Part shown: positions 22,985 through 33,935 of the stretch, one piece after another
Layout: every line of letters starts with the position of its first letter
Position numbering within the stretch: position 1 is the first letter of the stretch
NCBI GenBank assembly: GCA_006384855.1
Contig: VCJN01002193.1
Span: 1-64,000, forward strand
Direction: 5' to 3'
Origin: Tetraselmis striata
Lineage: Eukaryota > Chlorophyta > Chlorodendrophyceae > Chlorodendrales > Chlorodendraceae
DNA: 64,000 nt
The notes under the pieces: model-generated
Database searches by the model: none
Seen by the model: the letters and a program-made list of their open reading frames with translations, nothing else
What the model was told of the DNA's origin: nothing
Position numbers and translations under genes: made by a program

Positions 22985-25701
22985 CACGGGCATGGTCTTT
23001 GGCATAGTGAGTCAGGTGAGCAAGGGAGTGCGCCGCACAGTGCGCGCTGTCGCGTGTTTGGCCGCAGTTTGGGGCACCCTCTCACCGCATGGCACACGTT
23101 CGGTGCACCACCCGGGCTCACGATGAGGCCAAACTTGTAGATTTCCTCGGGGTCATGAGCTTGGTGGCGGCTCGAGAGCGTGCGCGCTGCCTCATCGGAC
23201 GGCGTAGATCCGTCCGCCATCCTGTTGCCGAAGCTGCACAACGCGTCCATGGATCGCCCTCACACACACGTGCACGTGTGGCCCGGACTCTCAACCGGGC
23301 GGGCATCACTCATCCATCACTAATCACATCCCGCATCACTCATTCATCCCGCCTTGTGCGTGAATCTGGCCGCTTGTAAGCGGCTTGTGTTGATCTCATA
23401 GTATTGCATTTAGCGGTGGAATTGATACTGGCCTTGTGTAGATTTCATGAGTATCTGGCGCGGCAGAGTCCGCGACTACTGAAGTAGATGTTGTTGCGAC
23501 ACTATATCCCTGTAACCAAACCCATCACACCTGTTCGTCGTCTATGGGGAATGATACTAATGATGCTCTGCTAGTTGATTTAATCATCAAAATACATATA
23601 CACCCAGACGCAGACACACTACCATGGATAGTGAATTCAAGCTTCTTGCTTGGCTATGAACTATGAAGACTGCTGAATTGTAATAAATTACGAGCTATGC
23701 TGAAGACATCATTAGACACGCGGCGACATGGTACGATACACGATAACTACCTATAATTAAAAAATGCAATATTGCGTGTGCAAGAACAGAGACAGAGGCG
23801 CATATTATCATTCGGTCATTCCGAAATAAGGACCTGGTTGAGATCTGTATTATCCGTGGAAATGGAGGGGGGTGCTCCGCAAATTGCGAAAGTTTCGTAA
23901 TAAGTACTTTAAGCAGTCGGCAACCTTCCAGCGCCCCAGTGCATCGCATGTACTCGTATAAATATAAGGATATTCTATCTTATGCCGCTGCCGCTGCTGC
24001 CGCCGCGCGCGGCCGCATGCAAATATAGCTACCTTCTAGTACGCCTCCTGCCACCCCTCATCATACTTCCAACACCCGCCAACAGCCTATGCTAGCCACC
24101 CACTCTCACATATCAGCGCCTCCGCATTTCCATATGGCGTCGTCGTCACGACTACCGGCGCCTCTTCACATGCTCCGCGTTTCGGTTTGGTGGAACGACA
24201 AAGCCCTTTGGGACACCTACAAGATAATCAAAGAATGGGTAGAATACAACGATTGCATGGACCTGCGGAGGAGTGCAGTGGCAGCTGCCCGGGATGGGGC
24301 GACCCCGTTGCCGACGCGCTAGTGAATGCCAGCAAGGTAGAGCAGATTTCGCCGAAGGTGGTGCTGCAACATGACTCGGTGCACGTGTCGCCTAGCGATA
24401 ACCGGTCGAAGAAGATGCGGGTGGGGCGGGCACGATGGACTGCACAAACGTGCTGCATCACCCGGTGGAGTACTGCCTCTCCCTGCCAACAGACACGTTC
24501 ATCTTCATGATTCTTGTCAACGAATCGGAAGCAATTTCGGGGGGGGGGGGGGGGGGAGGGGGGGCTAGGGCCCCCACACACGGAATGCTCGCCGGGAATA
24601 AAGCAGCTCCTGGAAATGCTCCGAAACCAACACTGAAACCGTTGCCGCAACGCAGCGCACGGCCGCTGCGTCGCCGGGATATCACATAGCGGAGTTGTGG
24701 GTATGCTGTCGGCCATGTGCAAAGGGCTGGACTGGGGCAATAGCAGCGCGGCGGCAACAATCGGCGATGCGCGTTGCTTGCTGAAATTGCTGCGAAGTCA
24801 AGAATACATTACATGGAATGATGGTATGAACCGCCACCGCAGCGCAGAGCACGGCCGCTGATGCGTTGCTGGGACGCCTCTCAACATAGTTACTATCCAA
24901 AACCAGCACTGCAACAGCCGCACAAAGCCCCAACACTGCCAGGTGCCCTCCGCTGGGTCGCCGAGGCAATACTCAACCCTTGTTCTCTCAATTTTCTCCC
25001 ACCCCCTCCGCATACTAGTGGATTACCATAGGCAGTTGGGGTGGGGGAGAGGCATGGTGCATCGCCTTGTCGTTGGAAGTGCATGCCACATGTCACAATG
25101 ACTTACATAGTTCGCCGCAATACATAAAGTACTAGAAGATCATGACAAACAAATCGGAGGGGGGGCCTCAAAATGGAGGGGGGGGGGGGTTGACCTAAAC
25201 CAGGTTAGTCTGTCGAAATGGCCTTACCTGATGTTTTTATGTTCATACATCGTATCTGTATCCGTGTATGTGTAGCATATCTGTAGTGTATCTGCACAGT
25301 CAGCCACTACCCTATCCCAGTACCAGGACGCCGGGTGGCTAACAATACGAAGCACGAATCGGCAATTTCAGCACTCCGCCAAGCCATCCGCAATTTGCAC
25401 CGCATGATTTCCACCAAGTGAGTGCAAGCGTGGACGTACGGCGGCTGCATCATGTAGGTGGGTCATACAGGTCTCGACCAGGATTCGTTGAAACGTATGC
25501 ACGGACCAGGCGGAGGACTAGTATGACTCCGTGTTCCAGTTGTCTTCCGACCCATTTTAAAACATCAAGACAGTAAGGATAGCCGGTACGCGTAGTGAAG
25601 TTGGGGACGCGGCTGTTGCCTGTCACCAACAACGCACTCCTGCCACTCGACTTCCGCCCCTCGTCGAGCCAGCAGGGCATGGGGCTATGGCCGCCGAAGC
25701 G
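22985..25701. other. No supported gene
   Basis: The stretch contains unconnected open frames (for example plus 24089-24322 and 24187-24510), AT-rich segments at 23560-23830 and G homopolymers at 24540-24556 and 25178-25189. Two near-duplicate blocks about a CGCAGCGCACGGCCGCTG word (24650-24667 and 24839-24861) suggest a local repeat. It also covers the 3' flank of the minus-strand methyltransferase gene, whose stop is at 25702. No TGTAA-type signal is obvious there. Confidence 0.35.
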
Positions 25702-28700
25702 TCACGCAAAGGCGTCGCTGCGGTGCCACGCCCCGGGCGCGCTCTGCCAGTCCAGAAACATGAGGAGGAAGCCTCCCTCGTACTCCGCCTCTCGGCCCAT
25801 CACCTCCCCGTGCCGCGGCTGCGGCGTCACCGCCTCCTTCCACAGGCGCAGCCCCTTGGCGGCCACGTCCCGGAAGAACTGGTCGAACACACTCTGCGAC
25901 GGGGCCGGGCACGGGGAGCGGGACAGGGGGGGGGGGAGGAAGGGGGGACATGGTCATCACGCCACGACTGGCCACCAGCACGTAGTAGGGCAGCTACACG
26001 GTGGCTCAGCGTGACAAGACGGTGGGCACAAGCTGCCCCCGGATGGTGAGCGGAGGCAGGCGCACTCCAAGCAACAGCAACGGGCAGATGAGACCAAGCC
26101 ACTGGCAGCTGATCTGTACCGCTGTCCCCGTCCTGAAGTCAGCACATTTGGGGCAACTTCTATAGAGTTGTCCCACAATAGTGCTTCGAAGTCATTTCGT
26201 TATCGAACCGGGGATACAATTGCATGGGTATGGGACAGTGCTTAGATCTGTTAGTATTACCGGGAGTGGCGCGATGAGGAGTACCAATCAACAGGGTGGT
26301 GCAGGGTGGGTACCGGTACGCTTTTCGGACTGCTCGTAAATGGCGATATCTCTACGAATCGTTATTGTGGAAAAACTTCTCCAGGGGGTGTGCGGGTAAT
26401 CCAGGGGCCTGCACTCCTGGTGTGCAACCAAACTCCCACAAGCCCACCTTGTACAGACTTCGAGTTCCCGTACGATTGACGTTCTTGTTTACCCCCCCTG
26501 CCTCTGCAATGGAGAGCGGAGGGAAAAACTTCAATGCACTTATAACTACACTTGGAGATGTATGTCTGGTGTTGATGGAAGAATGAATATTTTCTCCTGA
26601 TTGTGAAGAAAATCAAACGTCGCAGTTATTCCAGGGGGAAGTGCGGTGCTATGCAGGCCAGCACATTGTGCCGCATGTCATCACATCATCCAGACCTGGC
26701 GCAGATTACTGAGCCAGGGGATCCCCCATCTTGCCGGGCCGGCTGTCCTCGCACAAATATACATTGGGCACTTGGCTACTCAGCGCCAGGCAGGCCTTGA
26801 TTTCGGGGGGGAAGGGGGTGTGCAAATGGGCAGACCGGCGCACCTGGATGCGCACGCCGCAGCACAGCAGGCACACCCCGCCGGGCTGTAAGCGCCGCGC
26901 CACCACATTGGCCACCAGCTCGGCGTGCAGCGGCTCGTAGATGACGTCCGTGCCGATGATCACCGGGAACCGCTCCTCCGCAGGCAGCTCTGGAGGCATC
27001 TCCAGCAGATCGTCCTCTGCGGGGCGTGAGCGCGCGCCGCTCTCAGCCCGGCGCCCGGCCAACTGAGCGAGGCATGCAGCAAGGAGGGGGGGGGGGGGGG
27101 GGGGGGGGGCGTGCAGGAAGGCAGGGGCGGGGGACCCCAGAGCGCGGCGAGATGCCATTCTCTGCCGCCACCCACGCACCCACGAGTCAAGCCATGCGCC
27201 AATTGTAGCAAATGCCACAAAAAACATGTCGTGGTTTGTGTTCACACAACATGCTCTGTGTTACACAAGTACACATCATTGAAAAGTGCCCATCTATAAA
27301 TGCACACGTGTCAATAAGTCTACAGACCTCTCCGATGTTTATCAACATGTTTGTGCACCTGCCTGTCGGACTACCAACATGCGGAACGGTGATCCGGTAT
27401 CTTGGTAATGATGTGAAGATACACGTAGCGCTAAAAGTAGTCTGTCCCAGTAGTTCATGCCAATGACGACACGAGTGTAACTACTAGTACACATATAGTG
27501 GACTAAACGTACACACAGTTGGTGACACCCACCCACACATAAGGCGTGCGCAGATAGGGGCGAGATAGAGGGCCGGCCGTCTGCACCTTGGACTGCCTGC
27601 TCTCCAAGGTAAGAGTCGCGCGCAGTGCTCGCATCGGCGTAGCTGGTGCCCTCCGCCCAGTCCAGCATCCGCACCCGCATGTTGTCCGCCTCGAAGGCGC
27701 CATCGGCCTCGTCCTCTGGATCAAAGTCCTCGCCGGAAGGGCCCGCTGGCAACGAACCGTTTGCGTGCATGCACTCCAGCAGATTGTCAACCACCTTGGG
27801 CAGGAAGTCCGTCAGCGTCACCTAGAAACCAAAGGGGAAAGGAGGGCAAAGGGGCGGGGGAGGGGGGGGGGGGGGGATTTGCATCAGTCTGCCTGAGAAT
27901 GGCCCGTTAGTAGTCCACAGCTATTTTGTGTACATTAGTTCTGTGTGAAGGGCTTTTAAAACGTAAAACTCCAACTTGGTGGACTACTATGCGCACAGCT
28001 TACGGAGGTGTAGGGTGGTCGGCGTGTCAGGTTTCCAAACAGGTCGCCTTCAATCAAAAATGGCGCAGACGCAATGCCGTGTCCTACCGTATCGAGTGCA
28101 CATTTTGTGGAAAGGTGTATCGCATTGATGGGCATCATCCTTCTGGGTGCTGTATACTTGTATTATTCTGGACAGTGGAATATTTGTGGAAAAGTATAAA
28201 AGACGAGCTCAAAATATATTGCATGTGATTGCTAATAATGTTGGCCTCCAAGCTGTATATTACATACAGAATAATCCATTCGGCAGCCCCACAGCTGTTT
28301 TGAGCACATTTCTTTTGTGTGAAGGGTTAAAAACACTAGAAAACCCCAACTTGGTGGACTACTATGCGCACAGCTTACGGAGGTGTAGGGTGGTCGGCGC
28401 GTCTGGTTTCCAGACAGGTCGCCTTCAAAAGAAATGACGCAGACGCAATGCCGTGCCCTGCCGTGTCGAGTGCATATTTTGTGGAAAGGTGTATCGCATT
28501 GATGGGCATCATCCTCCTGTACAATACTATACTGGTATGGATCTTGTGATCGTAAACTTTGTGGAAAGGTATACAGAATGGGCTCGAAATACAGTGATGG
28601 CACGCGGTGGTGTACCCTGTGGGTGATAATGTTGGCCTCCAAGCAGAGAAGCAAGCAGAGCGTGGTTGTCTGGCTATCACTCAATAGTACAGAGCGAGCG

Positions 28701-28734
28701 AAGAGGTGGGGTAGAGGGGAGCAAAAGCGGAGCT

Positions 28735-28765
<31 letters not shown>

Positions 28766-30241
28766 GTGAGCCGTCGTTACCCGCTGGGCACCCAGCTTGG
28801 CGGCGAATATGCCCGTCAGCCCGCAGCCACTGCATGGGAACAATGGGGCGGGCATTCTCAGAGTGAGGCAGCCGCCCATATCTGCCTGCCGCATCCTGTG
28901 GCATACATGGAGCACAGGCGGGCAGGCTGGGGCAGCGCAGCCATTCAGGGATGTGCCGGCCGAGCATGGGAAGCCGGGCTGATGGGGGGGGGGGGCACAC
29001 CTCCCAATCTCCAGTACCTCCTTCCCTGCCACGATGTCCGGGTACGCGGCGAGCTCCCTGCGGCAGGTGAGAGGCCGCACTGAGCGGCGCGTGCAGGGTA
29101 GCGTGGCAATGCTGGTGCTGCGTGGTGAGCCAGGTTGGACATCTTGTGTTCAGGCTTGAATCCCCCCCCTCCCCCCCCCCCCCCCCCCCCTTCCCCATTC
29201 CGGTGGGCCCAAGAGGTACAAGGGAGATGACCAGGAGGCACTTGCCGGCACAGCGTGGTCGCTACCGCCCAGACGCGGGTGCCCACGCCATCGCCCAGGA
29301 GGCCCTCGTGGATGCGGATGGCATGCCCCTCCACGCAGAACTCCCGCTCCTGCCGCGCCGCAGGAGGTCAGTCGGGGTCGGAGCCCCATGCGGCTATCAG
29401 AGGAGCATCCTCCCCGAGCCCAAGCAGCGAGGCAAGCCCTGCACCTTGGCAGTCGCTGCGAGGACGCCAGCACAGGCGGAAATCGTCCGCGAAATGGCGG
29501 AGAGCGCCTCATCATCATCTGACAACAGCAGCCCTCCGCTGTCAGCCGCACATCCAGTTGCCCGTACCCCATACCCAACTCTCGGCATCCTTATGGCTGC
29601 ACTTGAAGCCAGCGCTGAGGTGCCACCGCAGCACCCATGCAGCTAGCTGGAAACCTCCCGGTGCCCTCAAGCCGCTGCATGTTAACCACACAGCCCGAGC
29701 ATCTTGCCCCCTCACACCCACCAAGCTCGCCTCACCCAGGAACATCTTCAACAGGGGCGACAGGACGTTGGGCGCGCCCGCCTGTCGAGCCTATCAAAAG
29801 CACAGGGAACCAACAGTTTGACCAGGAGCACATCAATCGCAGGAAGGGGGGGGGGGGCAGTCTGGGAGCTAGTTGGAAAGCGAAGGCTCAGGCCGGCCAC
29901 CTCTTCAGCATAAGGCGCGCTGCTGTCCGTCGCCTCAGCCAGCTCCATCAGCGCCTTGCGGCACCTGCACGCCCCCAAGTCAGCGCGCCTGGAGTGCCGC
30001 CTCAGGCACCACTGCGATCGGCGCCTCAGGTCGCACACCTCACCTGACTTTGTCTGTCCCCAGGTGCATCACGTCTATCCACGCCGCCACGCGCTCCGAC
30101 GCAATCACCTGCCACGGCCACGAGAGGCCCGCGTAAATTTGATGAGTTCGCAGCAGAGGGCGGCAGAGAGGGAAGCAGAGGGGACGGGGAGGGGGAGGAG
30201 AGCGAGCTCACCAGCTCCAGGAAGTCCATCTCGTCCGCCAT
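25702..30241 (-). CDS. METTL21/FAM86-like protein methyltransferase with ARM-like N-terminus
   Basis: This is a predicted SAM-dependent protein (lysine) methyltransferase. Eleven exons join in phase: 30241-30212, 30108-30044, 29964-29901, 29781-29736, 29518-29445, 29349-29246, 29057-29001, 28829-28781, 27821-27587, 27016-26844, 25893-25702. They total 1,089 nt, 362 aa, with a TGA stop. Motif I appears as VLEIGSGCGLTG across two splice junctions (about residues 142-153). It is followed by VTLTDF, VRMLDW and IGTDVIYEP, the signature order of the Methyltransf_16 family (METTL21, VCPKMT, FAM86), and by a C-terminal FLLMFLDW strand. Residues 33-93 resemble one armadillo repeat (GAPNVLSPLLKMFLDDDEAL), unusual for this family. 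The intron after exon 6 has a GC donor (CG|GCAAGT). The substrate cannot be told. Confidence 0.85.
27913..28640 (+). repeat. Two tandem copies of a ~374-bp repeat in a methyltransferase intron
   Basis: Copy 1 spans about 27913-28286 and copy 2 about 28287-28640. They share long near-identical blocks, such as CCAACTTGGTGGACTACTAT and GTGGAAAGGTGTATCGCATT, and the unit end GATAATGTTGGCCTCCAAGC. The plus strand of copy 1 can be read as a Cys2-His2-like stretch (C-T-F-C-G-K ... H-H), but copy 2 has lost it. The whole array is inside the intron 28780-27822 of the methyltransferase gene. Confidence 0.85.
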
Positions 30242-31026
30242 GCTGCACCCCCACCGGAAGCCGCCGCGGACAGGGTGTGTATAGACTGCCACGCGAAGGG
30301 CGCAGCTGTCGCTGTCTCGCAGGTCCTTCGACGCGCAGCTGAGTTGGCAGCGACAGCAAGGCCGCGTGCTGCTACCGTTGTACCTCCGGCGGTCGCGCTA
30401 CGGATAGACAAGTATGGAGGTACAGGGTTGGAGAAGCCGCACGGCGGCGGAGGCGGCCGCATAGACTGTGGGGATGATACCAGGGGTAATGATACCGGGT
30501 ACAGGGTACAGGTACTTGTGCTTCACGATTTTATTACTATCCTTCATTAATTAAACTCGCGCTGCATTCACTATATAATATCCTGACCTGATCCCTGCTG
30601 AAATAATAATAGAAGTACGCGGTACGGGCAAGGATATCGTCGCTATGCAATAGCTGGTAGATTCCAATTAGTCGCTACTCGTACCGTCGTGGTAGGATAC
30701 TGCGCGGCGCTCCGCGCTAATGCGTGCTGCTGAGGCGATATGGAATAGAACCGCAAGAGTGCTTCATCGGGATGACGCGACGGCCAACTCCAAGGTCACA
30801 CCATTGTCGTACCGGAAGCGACTGTGAATTCCTGCGCTGTTGTTGCTTGCACGCTTGCTGAGTTGTTGCTAGCTTGGCCACTTGACGACAGCGCTTTCGC
30901 GCTCTACGCTAGCAGCGCCGTCGGGCTAGCTGTCGTCATCGGCAAGTCTGTCGCGGAGCAGCAGCAGGCTTCGACCTGCTCGAGCGTGCGTGTTTAGTCT
31001 GGCATTGGTCGACGGAACCCTGCAGC
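30242..31026. promoter_or_regulatory. Divergent promoter region between methyltransferase and SKP1
   Basis: The 785 bases separate two start codons that face away from each other. A TATATAATAT word occurs at 30571-30580. Both starts share the context TGCAGCATGGCGG (30233-30245 reversed, and 31021-31033). The region is likely to contain both promoters. No specific factor site is recognised. Confidence 0.45.
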
Positions 31027-31926
31027 ATGGCGGCCCCGTCGCAGCCCTCGCTCGGGAGTGACGTCGTGCGGTTGCGTAGCGCCGACGGCGTGACGCATGA
31101 AGTGAATCGGGAGGCGCTGACGAGGCTGTCGCCCGTACTTGAGGGGCTGATAGGGGAGTGCGGCGCCGAGGAGGTGCGCCGCGGAACCTGCCCCCCCCCA
31201 GGCCCCCGCCGCCCGCCCACCCAGGCCCCCGCCGCCGCCGCCCCCTCCATACCTGTCCAGGCATCCACCTCAATCTCGGCCTGGACCTCCGGCACAGCAG
31301 CTGCGGGTCAGGCGCAGCGAGCTGCACGCAGGGAGCTAGCTCTGCCTGGGGTGACTCTTTGGTGGGAGCCCCCGGGCAGGCAGACACGGAGGGTTGGGGG
31401 GGCACCCTAAAACTCTAAATTTAAGCCCTAAAACTTAAAACCCTAAAAGCCGTGTCGGTGGGCATGGACCGCATGCATGGGAGGCTTTACCGTTGACATG
31501 GCACCCAGGGTGTGCCTGAGATACGCGATGTGTTGCTCGCCAAGGCAGGCGGTGCCGCTGCCGAGCGTGCATGGGCGGGAGCTGGGCCGTGTTGCCGAGT
31601 TCTGCCGGCAGTGGGGCGTGCACGAGGCGGCTGCGCGTGGCGCAGATGGCAGCGGTGCGGCGGCGGCAGCGGCCGCAGCCAAAGAACGTGCCGCATGGGA
31701 GGCCGCCTATCTGGCCCCGCTTAATGCGGACGATCTTCACGACCTGCTGCTGGCTGCCAATTTCCTGCATGCGGAGCCCCTGATGACGCTGTGCTTCCGG
31801 GCTGTGGGCGATGCAATGCGGGGCAAGGCGCCAGCGGAGATCCGAGCGCACTTTGGCATCCCCAACGACTTTGAGCCTGGCGAGGAGGATGCCATTAGGC
31901 GTGAGAACCAGCGGTATTTCTCCTAG
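31027..31926 (+). CDS. SKP1: SKP1, SCF ubiquitin ligase adaptor
   Basis: SKP1 links F-box proteins to cullin 1 in SCF ubiquitin ligases in the nucleus and cytoplasm. Exon 1 (31027-31173) encodes an N-terminal BTB/POZ strand-helix region (VVRLRSADGVTHEVNREA). Exon 2 (31549-31926) carries PLPSVHGRELGRVAEFCRQW, an Ala-rich loop, then the diagnostic DLHDLLLAANFL, GKAPAEIRAHFGIPNDF and the C-terminal EEDAIRRENQRYF that contacts F-box proteins. The protein is 174 aa, slightly longer than the usual 160 because of the Ala loop. Both exons are in phase 0. The start has a good context (GCAGCATGGCG), the stop is TAG, and TGTAA occurs 71 bases later at 31997. The intron starts GTGCGC and contains telomere-like words. 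Confidence 0.96.
31403..31449 (+). repeat. Degenerate CCCTAAA telomere-like array in SKP1 intron
   Basis: Four CCCTAAA-type units, some with changed spacing or one substitution, lie close together (CACCCTAAAACTCTAAA, then GCCCTAAAACTTAAAACCCTAAA). CCCTAAA is the plant and green-algal telomere unit. Similar single words occur at 14589-14604, 58946-58972 and 59422-59432. Confidence 0.6.
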
Positions 31927-31996
31927 AGGGCTTTCCGGCAGTTCATCTCAGCGCGGTCCCTGCCATCTGCATGTTTCCTGGCCGCTATACCTATCA

Positions 31997-32001
31997 TGTA
32001 A
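31997..32001 (+). promoter_or_regulatory. TGTAA polyadenylation motif for SKP1
   Basis: A TGTAA word lies 71 bases downstream of the SKP1 stop, a normal distance for a chlorophyte poly(A) signal. Confidence 0.45.
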
Positions 32002-33935
32002 AATATCTGCTGTCACCCATCCATCAGCGGCACCACCATGGGCCGGCGCTTGCATCCTACAGAACATCAGCTGCCAGCTTTTCAGTCCGGCAGTCACTGT
32101 TGGAATGTACGTCCCTTCTCCTTGATCTCATCGTTGCCATCCAAAGCAGCTGTTTGTTGTCCTAGCTAGAGCGACAACATCATCACTGTCATCATCACCA
32201 TCAGCAGCAGCAGCAGCTGCATCGGCAGTGTGCCATACAAGGCTTCCGAATCATTACGACAGCATCAGGGCACTGCACTACAACAGTAACCGTGCTATCA
32301 GTACTATCATACACAGATGTGGGACACATGGGTAGGGTATGCATGAATATATATTGGGGTGAATATTTGTAATGATGGCCTGGCTATTATCTATGCATGC
32401 GAGAATATAGATGAGTCTGCCAATCTTTTTATGCTGTTTGCTGCTTACCTGAATAGCAGAGGGCAGTGGCTATCAAATGAATCAGCTTACTATGGGTAAA
32501 TTACTATTTCCCTGTAACTACACAATATTGATGACAACTGCCGCTTCTGGATTCCTTGGCATATTCATTGTATCTGTATCTAACTAATGGTAGTAGCTAC
32601 ATATATGGTAGTACAACCTACTTATGACTATACCACAGAGCCTATTTCGACGACTAAGTTGTGTGTATAAAATATGTAATAAACATATAGGAGTACGAGC
32701 ATTTATAGTATACTTACGTGTGTATATACACATTATGTATTAAATTTTCTTATATATACATAATGAAACACAACCTATATAATGTATATGTATAAGGATG
32801 TATAAGGTACATATATGTAATATATACATTATATGTGTATGTGTATATACACATTACGTATATATGTGTATATACACATTACGTATTACATTTCCGTGTA
32901 TTTACATAAATAAACACAATATATACCATATATATCCCTATGTATATTTAATATATGTACATGCAGGATTATGTCCGTAGCATTAGCAGTGATGATACAT
33001 ATGCTGGATACACATTATTTAATATCATGCGACGATGACCAACATGCGCGATAGTACAGCAGCTTAGTACAGCAGATAGTACAGTACTCGTGTAGGTACA
33101 AAGGCGCTTTAGTCGTACGGGTACGCGAGTTAACGGCCATGTAGAAACCCGTAGTTTAGTCCCTGTAGTCGCTGTTAGTGATGGATATATGAATTTGAAT
33201 TTTTGAAAAATCGAGCCAACGCATCTGACAGACATCGCGGCATCATAGCGCTACAGGTACGCTGATGTGACCGCCCCGCAGCGCCCATACTACACAAAAC
33301 ATTTTCTGATACAATATATTCCAGACGTATTGCCACGGCAATAAAACGAAATATGGAGATACTATACTCAGTAAATCCATATAATGCTCGTACAGTAGTC
33401 GTCTTGGTATATTATACTGCTGCCAGGACCGACCGCGCCCGCGTACCCATCAAAGATCGTACCAGTACCGAATACAGTAAAATGCCCCGTAGGCTGGTCA
33501 TTACTGGTCCGGTAGCCATCATTACCCATTACTGCTCCGCGCCACCTTAATGTACAGCACGGCCACAAAAATAGCTGGGCACAGCGCACTGCCCGACTCG
33601 AGACATCGCGGCAGCAACACGGCGTCAAGGCGCAACCGGCAAGCAGCGGACTCAGGAGAGGGCCACGTGGAGCAGTGAGGGGAAGCTGCAGTGGCGCTTC
33701 GGCCTGGGGGGCGGCAAGTGTGACGGTGCGGCCGAGAGAGAGCGGGGCGGGGGCGTGGGCCTTGCTACTGGCCAGAGAGGGGAGCCCGGCGGGAGGGGGA
33801 GGGGTCACGAAGAGACGTGAGGTTGGCTGCCGTGGTCGACGCCAGGAAGGTCTGAATACAGCGCGTTCGTGAATCTTGGCGGTCTTAGGTAGGGCCGACA
33901 GGCGCCTCGGCGGTTGTGCTCGGGGCGGCGACAGG
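32002..33935. other. Intergenic, AT-rich; upstream of SMCHD1-like gene
   Basis: Positions 32590-33000 are AT-rich with repeated TATATACACATTA(C/T)GTAT words, a satellite-like array. Positions 33030-33480 have several GTAC-rich words. Open frames at 33368-34153 (minus) and 33675-33872 (plus) have no recognisable domain and overlap each other. The promoter of the gene starting at 33936 should lie in the GC-rich 33560-33935. Confidence 0.4.

Noticed and set aside
25685..26049. Plus-strand ORF 25687-26049
   Set aside because: It is the antisense of the last methyltransferase exon.
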